Assembly (NCBI RefSeq): GCF_003991975.1
Contig: NZ_CP029822.1
Location: forward strand, 2,753,648 to 2,817,647
DNA: 64,000 bases
Direction: 5' to 3'
From: Entomomonas moraniae
Lineage (GTDB): Bacteria; Pseudomonadota; Gammaproteobacteria; Pseudomonadales; Pseudomonadaceae
How positions within the stretch are numbered: the first letter of the stretch is position 1; every line of letters starts with the position of its first letter. The position numbers and the translations under genes were made by a program. Positions 17,780-26,972 of this stretch are shown one piece after another. The notes under the pieces are model-generated. The model worked only from the letters and a program-made list of their open reading frames with translations. It made no database searches and was not told where the DNA came from.

Positions 17780-19249
17780 ATGAAAGAAAATTTAAAATAC
17801 CGATCTTCTAAAGTATTTTTTTTGTGGATACTTTTGGGAATTTTTGGCTCGCTCCTTGTAGCTTGTGATGCGGATCTATCCTCTGTAAGTGCATTAGAAA
17901 AAATAAAACAAGAAGGGGTCTTACATGTGGTTACTTACAATAGCCCGATGACTTATTTTGAAGACCGCTCTGGAAAAACTGGTTTTGAATATGAGTTGGT
18001 TAAAAAGTTTGCAGAGAGTTTAGGGGTAAAACTGCAAATTGAGCAGGTCAATAATTTAGATGATGTTTATAGCAGTGTAGAAAGTAATGCACATTTTTTA
18101 GGAGCTGCTAATTTAGTTAAAACAAGTTATAGAGAGCAACAAGTAACTTTTTCAAAGCCCTATTTATTAGTTGATGCATTGGTGGTTTATCATAAATCAG
18201 CGCAGCGCCCTACAAGAGTGGAAGACTTATTGGGTAAATCTATTCTCGTTGTTAAGGGGAGTAGTCAGGCTGACGAACTAAAAAAGCTAAAAGAAAAATA
18301 CCCTGATCTAATGTATCAAGAGTCTGATGTAATTGATGTTATTGATTTATTACAACAGGTAGAAGATCAAAAAACAGATATTGTGATACTTAATAAAAAC
18401 GTGTTAGCAATGACACAAGTTTATTACAGTAATATCAGAATTGGCTTTTCCCTAATTAAAGACCAGCCGATGGCATGGATAGTTGCTAAAAATGATGACA
18501 GCAGTTTAATTGATGCTGTTGATGCGTTTATAGACGAGTCTGAATCAAATGGGTTATTAGAGCGATTAAATGATCGTTTTTTTGGGCATATTGATGTTTT
18601 AGGCTATGTAGGAGCCTATTCATTCGCTAAACATTTACAAGAAAGATTACCTAAGTATGAAAAATACTTTATTCAGTACGCTAAAAACAATGATTTGGAT
18701 TGGAAGTTATTAGCGGCTATTGGTTACCAAGAGTCTCACTGGAACCCCGATGCTGTTTCTCCCACAGGCGTGAGAGGGCTTATGATGTTAACGCAAAACA
18801 CAGCAAAAGCGATGGGGGTTGAAAATCGTTTAGATCCAGGGCAGAGCATCATGGGCGGAGCAAAACTCCTTAGTATTTTAAAAGAGGGTGTCAGTAAAGA
18901 TGTTGTCGGACGTGATCGTACTTTTTTTGCATTAGCCGCTTATAATATGGGGCAGGGACATTTGGCAGATGTTCAGAAAATAGCTGAGTTAAATAATATG
19001 AATCCCAATGCTTGGCGTGATGTTAATCAGGTATTGCCACTAATTGCACAGAAAAAATGGTATACGCAAGTGCGTTATGGGTATGCGCGAGGGCTTGAAA
19101 CAAAACAGTTTGTTCGTAATATAAGGCGCTATTATGATATTCTCAGTTGGTTAGGTTATTCACAGCGTGAGGTCATGACGGGGCTTCCTAAATTACATGT
19201 GCCATCACTAAGCCGTAAAGAGCTATCTGAAACGACCTCACTGCTTTAA
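17780..19249 (+). CDS. mltF: Membrane-bound lytic transglycosylase F (MltF)
   Basis: Outer-membrane lipoprotein that cleaves peptidoglycan glycan strands, forming 1,6-anhydromuramic ends. The signal ends in the lipobox LLVAC. A family 3 solute-binding-like regulatory domain spans about residues 40-265. The SLT catalytic domain starts near residue 285, with catalytic Glu in AAIGYQESHWNP (about 318) and GVRGLMMLT and AAYNMGQGHL after it. I prefer ATG 17780 over TTG 17762; neither has a strong ribosome site. Its 3' end overlaps the convergent tadA by 12 bases. Confidence 0.93.
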   Translation: MKENLKYRSSKVFFLWILLGIFGSLLVACDADLSSVSALEKIKQEGVLHVVTYNSPMTYFEDRSGKTGFEYELVKKFAESLGVKLQIEQVNNLDDVYSSVESNAHFLGAANLVKTSYREQQVTFSKPYLLVDALVVYHKSAQRPTRVEDLLGKSILVVKGSSQADELKKLKEKYPDLMYQESDVIDVIDLLQQVEDQKTDIVILNKNVLAMTQVYYSNIRIGFSLIKDQPMAWIVAKNDDSSLIDAVDAFIDESESNGLLERLNDRFFGHIDVLGYVGAYSFAKHLQERLPKYEKYFIQYAKNNDLDWKLLAAIGYQESHWNPDAVSPTGVRGLMMLTQNTAKAMGVENRLDPGQSIMGGAKLLSILKEGVSKDVVGRDRTFFALAAYNMGQGHLADVQKIAELNNMNPNAWRDVNQVLPLIAQKKWYTQVRYGYARGLETKQFVRNIRRYYDILSWLGYSQREVMTGLPKLHVPSLSRKELSETTSLL

Positions 19250-19720
19250 TCGTCTTTCCTTAAAAAAACTTTTGAGTAGGTTGCTGCACTCCTCAGCGAG
19301 TACACCGCCTTCGATAATAGGGCGGTGGTTAAGAAAGCTCTTTTCAAAAAACTCATCTTGGCTTGTAATAATGCCAGCTTTTGGTTCAGTAGTACCAAAA
19401 ACGAGGCGTTTAATACGCGCATGGACAAGTAAGCCCGCGCACATACTGCAAGGTTCTAATGTGACATAGAGGGTTGTGTCAGGAATGCGGTAGTTTTGTA
19501 ATGTTTGGGCTGCCTCATAGATAGCAATCATTTCAGCGTGGGCACGAGGGTCATTTTTTGTAATTGGTTGGTTAAAGCCTCTGCCTATAATAGTATCGTT
19601 ATGGACAACGACAGCCCCTACAGGAACCTCCCCTAGAAGAGCGCCTTCTTTTGCCAGTACTATTGCCTGTTGCATAAAGTAGAGATCTTGAGCGCGATTA
19701 ATGACGATTGGCTTTACCAT
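19238..19720 (-). CDS. tadA: tRNA-specific adenosine deaminase TadA
   Basis: Zinc enzyme that converts adenosine 34 to inosine in tRNA-Arg(ACG). The 160-residue protein has the deaminase motifs HAE (His61, Glu63 as proton shuttle) and PCSMC (Cys91 and Cys94 as zinc ligands). NQPITKNDPRAHAEM is characteristic of TadA rather than cytidine deaminases. It begins one base after the cpdA stop and its 3' end overlaps mltF on the other strand. Confidence 0.95.
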   Translation of the reverse strand: MVKPIVINRAQDLYFMQQAIVLAKEGALLGEVPVGAVVVHNDTIIGRGFNQPITKNDPRAHAEMIAIYEAAQTLQNYRIPDTTLYVTLEPCSMCAGLLVHARIKRLVFGTTEPKAGIITSQDEFFEKSFLNHRPIIEGGVLAEECSNLLKSFFKERRLKQ

Positions 19721-19721
19721 A

Positions 19722-20528
19722 TTAATAACGCGTTGCTTCTAAGTTAATGGGGTAGGCAGACTCATCAAGTCTTGAAATACCCGTATCGATAGTGCCATCA
19801 TTGAACAATTTGATCCAACGATAACCAGGAGCCTGTGTATCGATTTTAAAGTCTGCTGAGTTAGGTGCAAATTGTATGCAAGTAGACGGTGTCGCAAATA
19901 AGTAAGTGCCTCGATAGTAGACTTCAAATTCTTGATGGATGTGTCCACATAGAATAACATTAGCATTGAGATGCCCTTCTAGGCGCTCTAAAAGCTTCCA
20001 AGAGTCTTGCAGCTTAATCTCATTTAACCATGTGTTTGTGCATGAAAAAACAGGGTGATGAAGACAAATAAGGTGGAAGCGGTCGGGGTGATCTTTCAAC
20101 GATTGTGATAGGTTGTTGAGTTCATCTTCTGAGATTCTTCCGCAATTTTCACCGATGGACTGAGAGTTAAGCGTAATAATACGCCAAAACTCACCAAGGT
20201 TTTGTTGTTTAGTGAGATATTGCTGAAAAGTAAGGCGATCTTTTACACATGAAAAGTTATCATGGTTACCCGCCGCCCATAAAGAGGGCGTTGCGAGTTG
20301 GTTGAGTTGCTCTTGGAAAAGTTCATATGATTCAAGGCTGCCATCTTGAGAAATATCGCCTGTAGCGAGTACTAAATCAATATCCGAATGGTTTTTTTGA
20401 ATCATAGCAACAACACTATTTAAACTTTCGGCGGTAGGTATACCTAAAAGGGTTTTTTTGGCATCAGCAAACAGATGACAATCGGTTAGTTGTATGCAAA
20501 GAGAATAGTTTTTTGATTTGGCTATCAT
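19722..20528 (-). CDS. cpdA: 3',5'-cyclic-AMP phosphodiesterase CpdA
   Basis: Calcineurin-type metallophosphoesterase of 268 residues. The metal-binding motifs occur in order: QLTDCHLF (Asp and His near 13-16), GDISQDGS, GNHD, CLHHP and CGHIHQE. The second half, with YYRGTYLFATPSTCIQF and GYRWI, matches CpdA. The enzyme hydrolyses cAMP and so tunes Vfr/CRP signalling in Pseudomonas. It is cotranscribed with tadA by spacing. Substrate assignment rests on family resemblance. Confidence 0.88.
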   Translation of the reverse strand: MIAKSKNYSLCIQLTDCHLFADAKKTLLGIPTAESLNSVVAMIQKNHSDIDLVLATGDISQDGSLESYELFQEQLNQLATPSLWAAGNHDNFSCVKDRLTFQQYLTKQQNLGEFWRIITLNSQSIGENCGRISEDELNNLSQSLKDHPDRFHLICLHHPVFSCTNTWLNEIKLQDSWKLLERLEGHLNANVILCGHIHQEFEVYYRGTYLFATPSTCIQFAPNSADFKIDTQAPGYRWIKLFNDGTIDTGISRLDESAYPINLEATRY

Positions 20529-20598
20529 GATAGAAGAGCATGGTTATTTAAAGGTTTTAGTATAGCCGATAAAACCCGCTCTTTTAATAGCCCAGTTG

Positions 20599-21168
20599 TT
20601 AGAAAGTTGATAATTCTTTTAAGCAGTTGCCGCGCGTTTCTAGTGTTGTCTGTTCAGCGATACAGTTTGATATAGCTTTTATCTGTGGTTCTTTTGAAAA
20701 GTCATCCACGCAAATATCGTTGAACTTAGTGTCGGAGCTTATGTCTTCAAGTTTAGTGATAAACTTTTTTGTTTGCTCATATTCTTCTGGTGTAATATTT
20801 TTTTCTTGAAACTCTTTATCATTTGTTTGTCGTAAATAAAACGAAACATCTTTGATATTGGATCGGATTGTTTGGCAGGATGCTCTTTTTAATCTGAGTT
20901 GTTGTTGAGCCACTTCCTGTTCTTTTTGATCAGGTGTTTTTTGTTGCTCTTCAAAAATAATTGTTTTCGAATCTTTAGCTACTTCTAGCTTCTTTGGGGG
21001 AAGGTCTGACGGTTGTGGGGGCATTTTTGAGTAATGCCATTTACCTGTGGCATCTTGCCATTTATAAAGTGTTTTATCGTCGGCTTTTTGTCCGATAGCC
21101 AATGAGGCGCTCATTGCTAATGTAAGCCCAACGAAACTAAGAGTAATTATGTTAGTAATGCGCATCAT
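20599..21168 (-). CDS. DUF4124 domain protein, secreted
   Basis: A 189-residue protein with an N-terminal signal peptide (cleavage near ASLAIGQ, about residue 26). A DUF4124 motif follows, YKWQDATGKWHYSKMPP, at about residues 35-51. The remainder is charged, predicted helical, with four cysteines in the second half (CQTI, DICVDD, SNCIAEQ, GNCLKEL) that could form disulfides in the periplasm. The function of DUF4124 proteins is not known. It stands alone between cpdA and rlmJ. Such proteins are common in Pseudomonas. Confidence 0.75.
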   Translation of the reverse strand: MMRITNIITLSFVGLTLAMSASLAIGQKADDKTLYKWQDATGKWHYSKMPPQPSDLPPKKLEVAKDSKTIIFEEQQKTPDQKEQEVAQQQLRLKRASCQTIRSNIKDVSFYLRQTNDKEFQEKNITPEEYEQTKKFITKLEDISSDTKFNDICVDDFSKEPQIKAISNCIAEQTTLETRGNCLKELSTF

Positions 21169-21265
21169 GATAAAGTCGTATTTAAAAAATATTGAAATTA
21201 GTTAAGATCAAAGATTGCATAATATGTAATAAAATGACAAATTGTGTCATAAAATTAATCGCATA

Positions 21266-22123
21266 TTATTTTTTTGTTACAGTACTTACCTCTTCTATTA
21301 ACCAGTTAATTTGCCATTTTCCAGTATCTTCCGTTAAAACATTCGTCAGAAAAGGCAATAAAGAAAGTAGTTCACTTTCTAATTTCCAAGGTGGATTTGC
21401 AATAATCATTCCAGAACCGTTAAGACCTAAGTCATTATCTGTAGGTTTTATCATTAATTCCGCTTTTAATAGTTTAGGAGCGTTTGATTGTTTTAGACTA
21501 TTATAAAAATGATTAAGTGTTTTTTGATCTTTTATTGGATACCAAATAATAACGATAGCTTGACGCATACGTTTGATAGACTCAGTAAGACTCTTAACAC
21601 AAAGTTCAAGCTCATTTTCCTGTTCAAAAGGAGGGTCGATGAGTACGACAATTCTTTTTTCCTTTGTCGGTAATACTGCTTTAGGCAGTAACCAACCATC
21701 TTGGCAATGAATGGTTGTGTTTCCATCATGTTTGAAGTTCTTTTTTAACACTAAGCTATCTTCTGGGTGTTTTTCATTCAAAATTATATGGTCTTGTGGT
21801 CGCATTAACACTTTTGCTATTGTAGGAGAACCTGGATAGTAGCGTAAGGTGTTTGAGATATTTAGTGCTTTTATGATGTCGATATAGGGGGTTATTAATG
21901 CTGGAGGATTGGGTGTATCAAATAAAGGTTTTATTCCTTCGAGCCACTCACCTGTACGACTGGCTTCAGAAGCTTGCAGGTCATATAAGCCAATGCCTGC
22001 ATGTGTATCTAGATAAGCAATAGGGGTATCTTTTTGAGTGAGTAGCGTTATTATACGGCTTATAACAATGTGTTTTAGCACATCGGCGTGATTCCCTGCA
22101 TGGAATGCATGGCGGTAATTCAT
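21266..22123 (-). CDS. rlmJ: 23S rRNA (adenine2030-N6)-methyltransferase RlmJ
   Basis: SAM-dependent methyltransferase modifying A2030 of 23S rRNA. The N-terminus MNYRHAFHAGNHADVLKH is the RlmJ hallmark, and this fixes the start at 22123, where AGGA lies seven bases upstream; the ATG seven codons earlier is less likely. The catalytic motif DPPFEQ occurs near residue 165, and the C-terminal part contains NGSGMIIANPPW. The length of 285 residues is normal. No operon partner is close. Confidence 0.92.
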   Translation of the reverse strand: MNYRHAFHAGNHADVLKHIVISRIITLLTQKDTPIAYLDTHAGIGLYDLQASEASRTGEWLEGIKPLFDTPNPPALITPYIDIIKALNISNTLRYYPGSPTIAKVLMRPQDHIILNEKHPEDSLVLKKNFKHDGNTTIHCQDGWLLPKAVLPTKEKRIVVLIDPPFEQENELELCVKSLTESIKRMRQAIVIIWYPIKDQKTLNHFYNSLKQSNAPKLLKAELMIKPTDNDLGLNGSGMIIANPPWKLESELLSLLPFLTNVLTEDTGKWQINWLIEEVSTVTKK

Positions 22124-22304
22124 AATAAGGTCCTGTAAATTCAAAAAGATAATATCTTTTTAATGTTTAAATAGGCGAACATTGTCAGATAGGGTTACAA
22201 TACACAAAAATAGTATTACTTATGATGTCTAATTATACGATTGAACATCAAGTATAATATTTCATGTTTATATTTTATATCATTAATTGTTAAGAAGCTT
22301 ATAT

Positions 22305-23807
22305 ATGGTTGCTAAAAATACTCACTCTACAATTGCTACAATAGATCTAGGCTCTAATAGTTTTCATATGCTATTAGCAAAAATAGATGATGATAAAGTG
22401 CGGGTGCTTGAACAATTGGGAGAGAAAGTGCAATTGGCCGCCGGTATTAATCAAGACTTACAATTAGATGAAGCCTCGATGGAGCGGGGATATGAGTGCT
22501 TAAAGCGTTTTGCTCAGTTTGTAAGTGATATGCCATTAGACTGTGTTCGAGTCGTAGGAACTAACGCACTAAGAGAAGCAAGAAACCGAAAAGTATTTAT
22601 TAAGAAGGCTGAAGAAATTTTACAACATCCGATTGAGATTATTTCTGGTCGAGAAGAGGCAAGATTAATTTACGTCGGTGTGGCACATACATTACGTAGC
22701 TCCAAAGAAAAGCGATTAGTTATTGATATCGGTGGTGGGAGTACAGAGATTATTATTGGTCGAGACCTGGATACTTTGCTATTAGAAAGTTTGCAAATGG
22801 GTTGTGTTAGCTATAATAAGCGTTTCTTCATGGGGGAGAAATTAACAGCAAACCGTTATGCACAAGCTTATACCTCTGCTCGTTTAGAGCTTATGTCGGT
22901 TGAACAATCGATACAAAAAATGGGCTGGCAAGAAATAGTAGGGTGCTCAGGAACTATTAAGGCTATAGCGAACGCTTGTAAGTTTGCAGGTTTCACAACA
23001 CCTGATGCTGATATTACAAGGGAAGGTATTATTTGGTTAAAGCAAGAAATTTTAAAGCTTGGTGATGTGGAAAAATTAAATATTGATGGGATTAAAAATG
23101 ATCGTAAAGCGATTTTACCGTCAGGTTTAGCTATTCTAGAAGCTGTTTTTGATGCGCTTAATCTAGATAAAATGATTTATTCTGAGGGCGCTTTACGAGA
23201 AGGTGTTTTGTATGATCAACTAGGCCGTGATTCCAGTGAAAATGCTCAAGAGCGCACCATTGCTTCTTTGCAAGAACGTTATCGTGTCGATATAGAGCAG
23301 GCAAAACGTGTCTCAGATAAGGCTTTAGAGGCGTTAGCACAAGTAGCTGACGTATGGGAGCTAGAGGATGAACGATACGCAGAGCTCCTTGATTGGGCTG
23401 CTAAAGTTCATGAAATAGGCTTAGATATTGCTCATTATCAGTACCATAAGCATAGCGCTTATTTATTAGAGTATTCAGATTTATTAGGCTTTTCTAGACG
23501 AGAACAACAATCGTTGGCCTTATTGGTTAGAGGGCATCGTCGTAATATTCCGAGAGATAAGTTTGAGGACGCGGTTGAGGACAGTGAATCATTGCTTAGA
23601 CTCTGTATTTTATTAAGATTTGCTATCTTATTCCACCATATTAGAAGTGATCAGAATGGTCCACAAGTCAAGCTTATTGCCTCTAATAAAAAATTAAAAA
23701 TACAATTCCCTGAGGATTGGTTAGAGAATAATCCTTTAACCTTTGCTGATTTTACTCAAGAGGCTGTTTGGTTAAAGCGTATTGGCTATGAGTTAGTTGT
23801 TTCTTAG
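22305..23807 (+). CDS. ppx: Exopolyphosphatase
   Basis: Ppx/GppA enzyme that removes terminal phosphates from polyphosphate. ASKHA-type motifs are present: [13 protein letters not shown] near the start, [12 protein letters not shown] and [12 protein letters not shown] near residues 140-152. The C-terminal half contains an HD-like helical region with [14 protein letters not shown]. The length of about 500 fits Ppx rather than the shorter actinobacterial forms. ATG 22305 is preferred over TTG 22287, giving the normal N-terminus. The next gene starts within a few bases, so the two are probably coupled. Confidence 0.92.
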   Translation: MVAKNTHSTIATIDLGSNSFHMLLAKIDDDKVRVLEQLGEKVQLAAGINQDLQLDEASMERGYECLKRFAQFVSDMPLDCVRVVGTNALREARNRKVFIKKAEEILQHPIEIISGREEARLIYVGVAHTLRSSKEKRLVIDIGGGSTEIIIGRDLDTLLLESLQMGCVSYNKRFFMGEKLTANRYAQAYTSARLELMSVEQSIQKMGWQEIVGCSGTIKAIANACKFAGFTTPDADITREGIIWLKQEILKLGDVEKLNIDGIKNDRKAILPSGLAILEAVFDALNLDKMIYSEGALREGVLYDQLGRDSSENAQERTIASLQERYRVDIEQAKRVSDKALEALAQVADVWELEDERYAELLDWAAKVHEIGLDIAHYQYHKHSAYLLEYSDLLGFSRREQQSLALLVRGHRRNIPRDKFEDAVEDSESLLRLCILLRFAILFHHIRSDQNGPQVKLIASNKKLKIQFPEDWLENNPLTFADFTQEAVWLKRIGYELVVS

Positions 23808-23818
23808 TGTTAACCGTT

Positions 23819-24679
23819 ATGATTAAGTTTAGAGTCTATGTCTATTTATTAATTATAGCGCTAGCCTCCAATACAATATTTGCCAAGAGTAGTGTTTGGG
23901 TGGTAGAGAAGAATGGGCATAGTATTATTATAGCGGGCAGTGTTCATTTAGTTCACCCTTCTCAGTTGCCGCTACCTCCTGAATACCTTAAGGCATTTGC
24001 CTTTTCTAAGCGTGTGGTCTTTGAAATAGATTTAAGTGAAATGAATCAAGGTACGTCGTTAGCAAAAATGATACAGACATTTAAGCTAAAGGGAACAACT
24101 TTAGATAAAACCTTAAGACCCGAAGTTTGGCAAGAGCTAAATGTAGTAATGAAGCAGTACCGTGTCCCCCATTCTTTACTAGCCTATGATGCTGCTTTTA
24201 TGAGTTTTTCGTTGCCTTTAATTATTTGGCAAAATCAAGGTTATCGAGAAGGGATCGATAAACTATTATATGATAAAGCCAAACAAGAAAATAAAGAAAT
24301 CATTGGGTTAGAAACATTTGATGAGCAATTAAAGGCATTGGCTATTCTCCAAGAAATAGATCCTAACTTATTGATGCAAGAGACATTAAGAGAAATAACA
24401 AATCCACAATTTTCTTTAGATGCTTTAATTAAAGACCTTTATCAAGGTCAGCAAACGGTTTTGAATGAACAATTAGCAATTTATAATACGAAAGAAATGG
24501 AACCTTTTTATCAAGTCCTCTTAGTTAGTCGTAATAAAGCATGGATTCCTAAAATTGATCAATTTGCAAAGGATTCAGTAAAAACAATGGTTATAGTAGG
24601 TGCTATGCACCTAGCAGGCAATGATAGTGTTTTGCAACTATTAAAGGCGCAGGGTTATAAGATTCGTTATTACGAGTAG
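23819..24679 (+). CDS. TraB/GumN family protein, secreted
   Basis: A protein of about 286 residues with a signal peptide (to about residue 22, ending NTIFAKSS) and the TraB/GumN fold. Family motifs are IAGSVHLVHPSQLPLPPEY near residue 37, the RVVFEIDLSEM block, and the C-terminal VIVGAMHLAGNDSVLQLL. Members are related to TIKI-type metalloproteases; activity is unproven for bacterial ones. GTG 23807 overlaps the ppx stop and is an alternative start; ATG 23819 gives the better signal peptide. Confidence 0.8.
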   Translation: MIKFRVYVYLLIIALASNTIFAKSSVWVVEKNGHSIIIAGSVHLVHPSQLPLPPEYLKAFAFSKRVVFEIDLSEMNQGTSLAKMIQTFKLKGTTLDKTLRPEVWQELNVVMKQYRVPHSLLAYDAAFMSFSLPLIIWQNQGYREGIDKLLYDKAKQENKEIIGLETFDEQLKALAILQEIDPNLLMQETLREITNPQFSLDALIKDLYQGQQTVLNEQLAIYNTKEMEPFYQVLLVSRNKAWIPKIDQFAKDSVKTMVIVGAMHLAGNDSVLQLLKAQGYKIRYYE

Positions 24680-24690
24680 TAAACTCTCTG

Positions 24691-25389
24691 CTACTTTAAA
24701 TGACGTCCACCATTAATATGCAGTATTTCTCCTGTGATATTAGTACTTTCTAATAAGTAATTAATTGCTTTAAAAATTTCTTGTTCACCCGGAACAATGC
24801 CCAGTAATGATTTGTTAATTGCATGCTGTTTATAGTCATCTGAGTCATGTTCATTAAACATCACTAAGGCGGGGGCGATACAATTTACTTTAACATGAGG
24901 TGCAAACGATTTTGCAAAGGATAATGTTAAGTTTGTTAGTCCAGCTTTACTAGCACAATAAGCGATATGATCAGCACTGCCTTTTCGAATGTTATCATCT
25001 GTAACATGAATGATATCTGCTGAGGAAGAAGCCATTAATAAGTGTTTGCAATGTAGATTAATTAAATAGGGAGCTTGAATGTGTACCGCTAATAGCGTGC
25101 TCATTGCCTCTCCAGTTGTATCATCTTTAACCCATGTTGACGCATTGTGAATAATGGCGCGTAGTGAAGATGTCGTCTTTTTTAGCTCATCAATAAAGGT
25201 GAGAATACTTTGGTTGTCTTGAAAGTTAGCCTGAATTAATTGTGCACCTTTATCTCTTAATACATTAAGCGCATCACGTTCTTGACGGTAAGTCGCTATC
25301 ACAGGAAATCCTTGTTCTAGCCATTGCAGTGCACAATAGAATCCTACACGTTGCCCTGCACCGGTAATTAAAATAGGCGATGTTTTCAT
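24691..25389 (-). CDS. folM: Dihydromonapterin reductase FolM
   Basis: Short-chain dehydrogenase of about 232 residues that reduces dihydromonapterin to tetrahydromonapterin and has weak dihydrofolate reductase activity. It starts PILITGAGQRVGFYCA, where the second NADPH-loop Arg is typical, and has ILHNAS, the catalytic YCASKAGL (Tyr and Lys) and the FolM signatures VNCIAPALVMFNEHD and a final GGRHLK. ATG 25389 with AGGA upstream is preferred over 25452, which would add 21 residues not seen in the family. Confidence 0.9.
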   Translation of the reverse strand: MKTSPILITGAGQRVGFYCALQWLEQGFPVIATYRQERDALNVLRDKGAQLIQANFQDNQSILTFIDELKKTTSSLRAIIHNASTWVKDDTTGEAMSTLLAVHIQAPYLINLHCKHLLMASSSADIIHVTDDNIRKGSADHIAYCASKAGLTNLTLSFAKSFAPHVKVNCIAPALVMFNEHDSDDYKQHAINKSLLGIVPGEQEIFKAINYLLESTNITGEILHINGGRHLK

Positions 25390-25526
25390 GTTCGGTTTCC
25401 TAAGTCGCGCTAATAGTTTATGAATGTTATTATAAAAGGAGTACACTATCAAAGTGAAACGAATCCGCTTAGTTAATCATGGTTAGATAGGCCATTGGAA
25501 TAGATCAAACGTGTAAGAGAAATATA

Positions 25527-26429
25527 ATGGCTGACAAAGAACATACTCCTCCCATTATTAATCAATATATTGAAATGCTTTGGCTAGAGAAAGGTTTGTC
25601 AGAGCATAGTCAAGCTAGTTATTTAAGCGATCTACGCCATTTTCATCAATGGTTGACTAAGCAGGGGCTGACAATTAGTGAAGCACAACGAGATAATATA
25701 TTAAGCTACCTGTCTTTACGCTTAAAAAAAGGCTATAAGGCAAGATCAACCGCCAGATTATTATCTGCATTACGTAGTTTTTACCGTTATCTTGTTCGAG
25801 AAGGCTTACGTGAGTCTGACCCAACACTACAAATAGAAATGCCTAAATTAGGCCAACCTTTACCTAAAACGTTATCTGAGCAAGATGTTGAGGCGTTATT
25901 ATCAGCGCCTGATACTGAAGAACTAATAGGCTTAAGAGATAAAGCAATGCTTGAAGTGCTTTATGCTTGTGGTTTGAGGGTGAGCGAGCTAATTAGTTTA
26001 ACGTTAGAGCAAGTTAACTTAAGGCAAGGGGTATTAAAAGCTTTCGGTAAGGGGCGTAAAGAGCGGCTTGTTCCTCTGGGTGAAGAGGCTATTATTTGGC
26101 TTGAACAATATTTGCGATCAGGTAGGGCGTTACTTTTAGGGGGGAAGATTAGTGATGTACTCTTTCCCAGTACACGTGGTGATATGATGACAAGGCAAAC
26201 GTTTTGGCATCGTATAAAATATTATGCCAAAATAGCAGGTATTAACAAGTCGCTATCCCCTCATACCTTAAGACATGCTTTTGCGACACATCTTTTAAAC
26301 CATGGTGCTGATTTGCGGGTGGTACAAATGCTCTTAGGGCATAGTGATTTATCAACTACACAAATATATACACACATAGCTCAAGCGCGTTTACAAGATT
26401 TACATGCTAAACATCATCCGCGGGGTTAG
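25527..26429 (+). CDS. xerD: Site-specific tyrosine recombinase XerD
   Basis: Chromosome-dimer resolution recombinase that acts with XerC at dif. The 300-residue protein has the SAM-like N-terminal core-binding domain (about 8-95). The catalytic residues are Arg151 (CGLRVSEL), Lys175 (GKGRKE), His246 and Arg249 (SPHTLRHAF), His272 (LLGHSDLSTTQIYTHI) and Tyr281. All are intact. The features resemble XerD more than XerC (KARSTARLLSALRSFYRYL). In Pseudomonas dsbC follows; here an Lrp-type regulator does. Confidence 0.93.
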   Translation: MADKEHTPPIINQYIEMLWLEKGLSEHSQASYLSDLRHFHQWLTKQGLTISEAQRDNILSYLSLRLKKGYKARSTARLLSALRSFYRYLVREGLRESDPTLQIEMPKLGQPLPKTLSEQDVEALLSAPDTEELIGLRDKAMLEVLYACGLRVSELISLTLEQVNLRQGVLKAFGKGRKERLVPLGEEAIIWLEQYLRSGRALLLGGKISDVLFPSTRGDMMTRQTFWHRIKYYAKIAGINKSLSPHTLRHAFATHLLNHGADLRVVQMLLGHSDLSTTQIYTHIAQARLQDLHAKHHPRG

Positions 26430-26461
26430 CCGTAGGCAACTAACTTAATGAAGAAGACGAT

Positions 26462-26959
26462 ATGGAAAAGCTAGACCGTTACGATTTACACATTTTAGAG
26501 TTATTACAAAAAGATGCGAGTTTGTCTAATCATGAGTTGGCTAATCAAATAGGGTTGTCACCCTCCCCTTGTTCTAGACGTATTAAGCAATTGATTGATG
26601 CAGGGTACATTTCTAAACAAGTGGCGCTACTTAATCCCAAAAAATTGGGATTGAGTTTAACCGTTTTTGTGTTGATAGGGATGGATCGTCATACACCTGA
26701 GCGCTTTGACCATTTTCAATCCATTTTAAAAAAGCATCCTGAGGTGATTGAGTGTTGTTTGATTACGGGGATGGACGCAGATTATCAGTTAAAAGTGATT
26801 GTGCCAGATATCGACTGTTATCAAAAATTTTTACTGGGTACGTTAACTCGAATTGAGGGAGTAACCAGTGTTCGATCTTGTTTTGTACTTAATCAAATTA
26901 TTTCTAAAACACAGATGCCTTTAAATTTTATTACTGAACAGAGCAAGGAGTCATCATAG
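26462..26959 (+). CDS. Lrp/AsnC family transcriptional regulator
   Basis: A 165-residue regulator with the AsnC-type winged helix-turn-helix (residues 1-60, LDRYDLHILELLQKD and GLSPSPCSRRIKQL). The RAM effector domain follows, with ECCLITGMDADYQLKV and the final YQKFL segment. Members sense amino acids and act as dimers or octamers on nearby or distant genes. It is 32 bases after xerD and ends in a hairpin shared with the convergent hydrolase gene. The effector is unknown. Confidence 0.88.
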   Translation: MEKLDRYDLHILELLQKDASLSNHELANQIGLSPSPCSRRIKQLIDAGYISKQVALLNPKKLGLSLTVFVLIGMDRHTPERFDHFQSILKKHPEVIECCLITGMDADYQLKVIVPDIDCYQKFLLGTLTRIEGVTSVRSCFVLNQIISKTQMPLNFITEQSKESS

Positions 26960-26972
26960 ACTCCTTTATTTA
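26945..26972. terminator. Compact terminator spanning two convergent stop codons
   Basis: An eight-base stem AAGGAGTC/GACTCCTT (26945-26952 with 26959-26966) with a six-base loop and a T-rich tail sits across the Lrp stop (26957-26959) and reaches the last base of the convergent hydrolase gene (26966). It could stop transcription rightward. Confidence 0.7.
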
